A DNA stretch of 62,706 nucleotides, from NCBI GenBank assembly GCA_903871735.1, contig CAIQHU010000178.1:1-62706 (forward strand). Direction: 5' to 3'. The stretch is from an uncultured beta proteobacterium (GTDB taxonomy: Bacteria; Pseudomonadota; Gammaproteobacteria; Burkholderiales; Burkholderiaceae). Of the stretch, positions 59,673 to 62,706 are shown in pieces. The notes beneath the pieces were generated by a model. It had not been told where the DNA came from. It did not search any database and was given only the letters and a program-made list of their open reading frames with translations. The stretch's first letter is position 1. Every line of letters begins with the position of its first letter. Position numbers and translations under genes: made by a program.

Positions 59673-61169
59673 TTACTGGGGACTAATCTGTGAGGAAAAT
59701 AAGACAATACTTTTTGTCAATAGAGGTTGATCACTCGGTCGTAAAGTCCAAAGATCCAGTTCTAGCATGTTAGATAAAGGATTGAGATATAAGTTATTTT
59801 TACGAATCTCAAAATGCAGGTGCGGGCCGGTTGATCTTCCGGTCGAACCAACATAACCAATTTCTAGGCCTCGACGAACCTCGCTCCCGAGTTGTAATTC
59901 AGGATTAAATGCACTCAAGTGTGCATAGTAGGTCTTATAGTTACCAGGGTGCTCAACAATCACTAAATTGCCATATGCGGCCATTGGGCCATATTGGATG
60001 ATTTTGCCATTAGCAACTGCATAAATTGGTGTTCCTTGGGGCGCTGAAAAATCGATACCCTGATGTCCCGAATAGTTGCCATATAAGCGCATTGGTCGAT
60101 TTGTTTTAGAATTTTTTTTATTGGCAATCGACTTGAGGGCCCTTGGGCCGTATTGCCCAACACCTCTAGAAATACGTGTGTAGTTCAACGGGCTAATCCA
60201 GAATGTTTGCTCCAGTTCAGTACCTAAGGCAGTAAAAAACCCACCGGGAATATCGTCACGATCGATCCAAAATGCGCTTGCAAGAACATTTTTCTGCGAC
60301 TTATCTAGGATCTCAAAGCTAATTACTTGAGCCCACTTATCTTTATTGCCAGCATCATAGACAACCCGCGCATAGCGCTCTTGTGCGCTAGGGTCCTTGG
60401 GGTAGAGTTCTTTTACCAAGGAGCCGAGCTCCCAAATTAACTCAGGGGGAATGGCGGTTGTTGCTTTATTGGCTTTATAGATAATTAAATCATTGAGATC
60501 AAGAATCACTTCTAAATAATTCTCAAACCCGGTAGCTAGTGTTTGGGAATCTACTAAAAATATATCCGTAGTTTGTGAGCGATAGATCGTTGTAACGACG
60601 GAGTCGCGTTCTCTTTTTGCATTACTTAAAATAGAAAAAGCTTGCACTTTACGATTTGAATCTTGTGATATAGCAAATGGCATGCACGCACCAACTGAGA
60701 CTTTAAAAAAACCTAAAACTTGCTTATTAAAAGCATCTTCGAATTCTTGGTCAATGATTCCAAGGGATTCAAGCAGTTGTGCGATCGTGTCACGATGTGG
60801 TAGACAACCTCTTTGGAGGAAGGATCTTGAGCCAAGGGCTGAGCTAGCTTTCACAACCTCTGGGGTAGGCATTTGGAGCATATTCTCAATAATATTGGGT
60901 GTATAGAGAGGTTCAATTCTGAGCGCCGAGGACCCTGATGAGCGTAGTTTTGGATTAATTGCTTGTTTAGTCGATTTCTTAGGTGTTGCTTTAGATTTTG
61001 GTTTATTTTTATTGGTGGCTGTGGAGGCAGTTGGGTTCGATGTGGCAGTTGAGGGCGTTACCACTTGGATAAAATGCCTATTGAGCGGCGTTGTAGCGCG
61101 CAAGTGCAGAGGTACCATGAATAGTCCAAGTACCACAGCAAGTAATAATTTTTGAGAAGAAAAAATCAA
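59673..61169 (-). CDS. M23-family (LytM-type) cell-wall endopeptidase
   Basis: The 498-residue protein has a signal peptide (about 6-25), a Thr/Lys-rich linker (about 40-70) and a middle region. The C-terminal M23 zinc-peptidase domain has metal/catalytic residues His369 and Asp373 (SGHQGIDFSAPQG) and His450/His452 (PHLHFE). The core GNLVIVEHPGNYKTYYAHLS is typical. All four active-site residues are present, so it is probably an active peptidoglycan hydrolase acting in the periplasm. It overlaps the upstream hydrolase gene by 4 bases. Confidence 0.9.
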   Translation of the reverse strand: MIFSSQKLLLAVVLGLFMVPLHLRATTPLNRHFIQVVTPSTATSNPTASTATNKNKPKSKATPKKSTKQAINPKLRSSGSSALRIEPLYTPNIIENMLQMPTPEVVKASSALGSRSFLQRGCLPHRDTIAQLLESLGIIDQEFEDAFNKQVLGFFKVSVGACMPFAISQDSNRKVQAFSILSNAKRERDSVVTTIYRSQTTDIFLVDSQTLATGFENYLEVILDLNDLIIYKANKATTAIPPELIWELGSLVKELYPKDPSAQERYARVVYDAGNKDKWAQVISFEILDKSQKNVLASAFWIDRDDIPGGFFTALGTELEQTFWISPLNYTRISRGVGQYGPRALKSIANKKNSKTNRPMRLYGNYSGHQGIDFSAPQGTPIYAVANGKIIQYGPMAAYGNLVIVEHPGNYKTYYAHLSAFNPELQLGSEVRRGLEIGYVGSTGRSTGPHLHFEIRKNNLYLNPLSNMLELDLWTLRPSDQPLLTKSIVLFSSQISPQ

Positions 61170-62062
61170 TTCAAGGCCTTTAAGAAATGCTCTAAATCGC
61201 GATTGAAATCTTCTGCTTGATCAATAAAAAGTGCATGGCCAGCATTTTTTTCATAAATCTTCAATTGACCGAGGGGGTATTTCTGATTAAAAAGAGTTGC
61301 TTGTTCTCTGTAGCGGGGAGTTATAGCATACCAAACTGGAATTTGTGACGCATAAATTGTTTCGCGGTAGTATTCTCTGGGATAGGGTTTTTTTAGGATC
61401 GCAAAAGCCTGTGCAGGCTTATGGGCAAGTCGTAGTGTGGAGTGTTCGATCATTTGTAGGAGTTCTGCGGGAATTGGTTGATGAAAGATCGCAGCAATGA
61501 AGTTTTTTGTATATTGAGTAAATTGTTCTGTAGTGTGGATCGTTGCAGATTTTTTCTGCGCAATTGGAGGAGTTCCTTCTCCGATGGAATTATCTATTAA
61601 GACTAATGATTGTAGACCATGCGTGCCATACCTAGAGACATAATCTAGGGTTTCTAAAACACCTAAAGACCAGCCAATTAAAGAAATATTTTTTGCTTGC
61701 GTTTCTTGCAGTAATTCATGAATATCTTGCGCGCGTTTTTGGGCCAAATTTTTTCCTAGGTAAATATCGGATTTACCTTGCGATCTTGGGCTAAAGGAAA
61801 TAACTCGGTAGGTCTTTACAAAGTGGTTGAATTGCATCTGAAATATTTCAGCAGGCATGAGCCAGCCTGGCACAAAAACAAGTGTTCTTGGTCCCGTGCC
61901 ACCGATCAGATAGTGTATTTTGGTGCCATCAGAAGTAAGGAAAAATTTTTCTTGCATCATCGGCTTGACTGACTCTTGTGCTTTTGGTGACATCGTATAA
62001 TCGAGGAGCGGAATAAGGGCAAAGACAAGCACTAAGACAGAAGACTTTGTGTAATTTAGCAT
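61166..62062 (-). CDS. Alpha/beta hydrolase with N-terminal signal or anchor
   Basis: The 298-residue protein has a hydrophobic N-terminal segment (about 7-21) and an alpha/beta-hydrolase domain. The HG-like oxyanion region is LVFVPGWLMP, the nucleophile is Ser132 in GWSLG, and a C-terminal His276 lies in NAGHALFIDQ. The fold and the short length suggest an esterase or lipase acting on small substrates; the substrate is unknown. Its 4-base overlap with the M23 peptidase gene (ATGA) suggests the two form an operon related to the envelope. Confidence 0.85.
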   Translation of the reverse strand: MLNYTKSSVLVLVFALIPLLDYTMSPKAQESVKPMMQEKFFLTSDGTKIHYLIGGTGPRTLVFVPGWLMPAEIFQMQFNHFVKTYRVISFSPRSQGKSDIYLGKNLAQKRAQDIHELLQETQAKNISLIGWSLGVLETLDYVSRYGTHGLQSLVLIDNSIGEGTPPIAQKKSATIHTTEQFTQYTKNFIAAIFHQPIPAELLQMIEHSTLRLAHKPAQAFAILKKPYPREYYRETIYASQIPVWYAITPRYREQATLFNQKYPLGQLKIYEKNAGHALFIDQAEDFNRDLEHFLKALN

Positions 62063-62228
62063 GTATTATTTTGTAAGCTTATTACGTCGGTACTCGGTTC
62101 ATATATTCTCAGTTGATAAGTGTTAGTAGATCAGTAATATAAATAAGTAATTCTTTGATAAGCCAGTCCGTTATAAATTGCAGTTAAAGTAGAGCAAATT
62201 ATTTTTTCAAAAAACCAAACCAATCCAT

Positions 62229-62706
62229 ATGAATGAAACTGTATCATTGAATAAAAAAGCAGAGCCAAAGCGCTCACTCCGAACCATAGACATTATCTCT
62301 TTAATTGTTGGCACTGTTGTTGGTGCGGGTATATTCAAAGTGCCAGCCCTCGTTGCTAGTCAGACCCAACACGAATGGATCATTCTTGGCTTATGGTTAT
62401 TCGGTGGTCTTATTTCGATGATTGGGGCACTTTGTTATGCGGAATTAGCTACGGCATATCCTAATGTTGGCGGAGAGTACCATTTTTTACAAAAAGCTTA
62501 CGGTAAGAATATTTCTTTTTTATATGGTTGGGCACGGTCGATCATTATCGTGACTGGCTCTCTTGGGATTTTAGGAATCACACTGGGCGACTACATGACC
62601 CAGATTATTTCTTTAGGAACGTATTCATCAACCATTTGGGCTATGTTAACGGTGATTGGTTTGAGTTTATTAAATATTCTTGGGATTAAGCAGGGCAAAA
62701 CTGCGC
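62229..62706 (+). CDS. APC-superfamily amino-acid permease (5' part, cut by window end)
   Basis: Translation from ATG 62229 gives MNETVSLNKKAEPKRSLRTI, then the first helix IISLIVGTVVGAGIFKVPALV (the GxGIF-type motif of the APC family), then LWLFGGLISMIGALCYAELATAYPNVGGEYHFL. This is the strongly conserved opening of amino-acid/polyamine/organocation permeases. About 159 codons are present and the frame is open to the window end. It is probably an inner-membrane amino-acid transporter; specificity cannot be told. Confidence 0.85.
   Translation, partial: MNETVSLNKKAEPKRSLRTIDIISLIVGTVVGAGIFKVPALVASQTQHEWIILGLWLFGGLISMIGALCYAELATAYPNVGGEYHFLQKAYGKNISFLYGWARSIIIVTGSLGILGITLGDYMTQIISLGTYSSTIWAMLTVIGLSLLNILGIKQGKTA

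Overview
The window carries most of a purple-bacterial photosynthesis gene cluster (about positions 6-40955), followed by about 22 kb of unrelated metabolic and cell-envelope genes. The host looks like a freshwater betaproteobacterium of the Burkholderiales. The base composition is AT-rich and there is a Bug-family (TctC) solute-binding protein. 5-aminolevulinate is made by the C5 route (hemA encodes glutamyl-tRNA reductase). The cluster order puf / crt / bchFNBLM-lhaA-puhABC-acsF-puhE fits photosynthetic Burkholderiales. A Polynucleobacter-like organism is my best guess, from general knowledge only. The oxygen-dependent cyclase acsF, spheroidene monooxygenase crtA and the repressor ppsR suggest an aerobic anoxygenic phototroph. 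No pucBA (LH2) genes are present, so light harvesting from this window would rest on LH1 alone.

Layout. (1) 6-8584, + strand: bchC-bchX-bchY-bchZ, then the puf operon pufB-(73-aa ORF)-pufA-pufL-pufM-pufC, closed by a hairpin terminator. The extra single-span membrane protein between the LH1 beta and alpha genes is the most unusual element seen. (2) 8653-11293, +: crtI-crtB. (3) 11321-12310, -: a B12-binding regulator of AerR/PpaA type, divergent from bchH (12558-16358, +). (4) 16412-21928, -: crtC, crtD, crtA, ppsR and a second AerR/PpaA-type regulator, the latter divergent from bchF. (5) 22157-33748, +: a tightly packed superoperon bchF-N-B-L-M-lhaA-puhA-B-C-orf104-acsF-puhE-ispH. (6) 33851-40955, +: bchG-(PucC-type carrier)-bchP-tspO-hemA-dxs, preceded by tandem PpsR-type boxes. 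Together these genes supply pigment precursors (hemA, dxs, ispH), bacteriochlorophyll a, spheroidene-series carotenoids, the reaction centre with LH1, assembly factors and redox/B12 control. crtE, crtF, bchI, bchD and bchO are not in the window and presumably lie elsewhere, with crtEF likely just before bchC.

(7) 41028-45996 and onward: a minus-strand hydroxy-acid/sugar-acid catabolic operon (SMP-30 protein, GntR-UTRA regulator, mandelate-racemase-type enzyme, Ldh-family dehydrogenase). It is divergent from a plus-strand CoA module (3-hydroxyacyl-CoA dehydrogenase, crotonase, CaiB-type CoA transferase). Two matching palindromes lie in the shared promoter region. (8) 48183-52447, -: a Gfo/Idh oxidoreductase, then an operon of a Bug binding protein, a leaderless TRAP-type binding protein and a 3-hydroxyisobutyrate-dehydrogenase-like enzyme. 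(9) 52625-62706: a COG2509-type FAD dehydrogenase, a small ORF, a DUF748 envelope protein, ligJ, an unknown secreted protein, an M23 peptidase, an alpha/beta hydrolase and the start of an APC amino-acid permease cut by the window end. No tRNA, rRNA, insertion sequence or CRISPR array was recognised. No stretch longer than about 300 bases lacks a gene.
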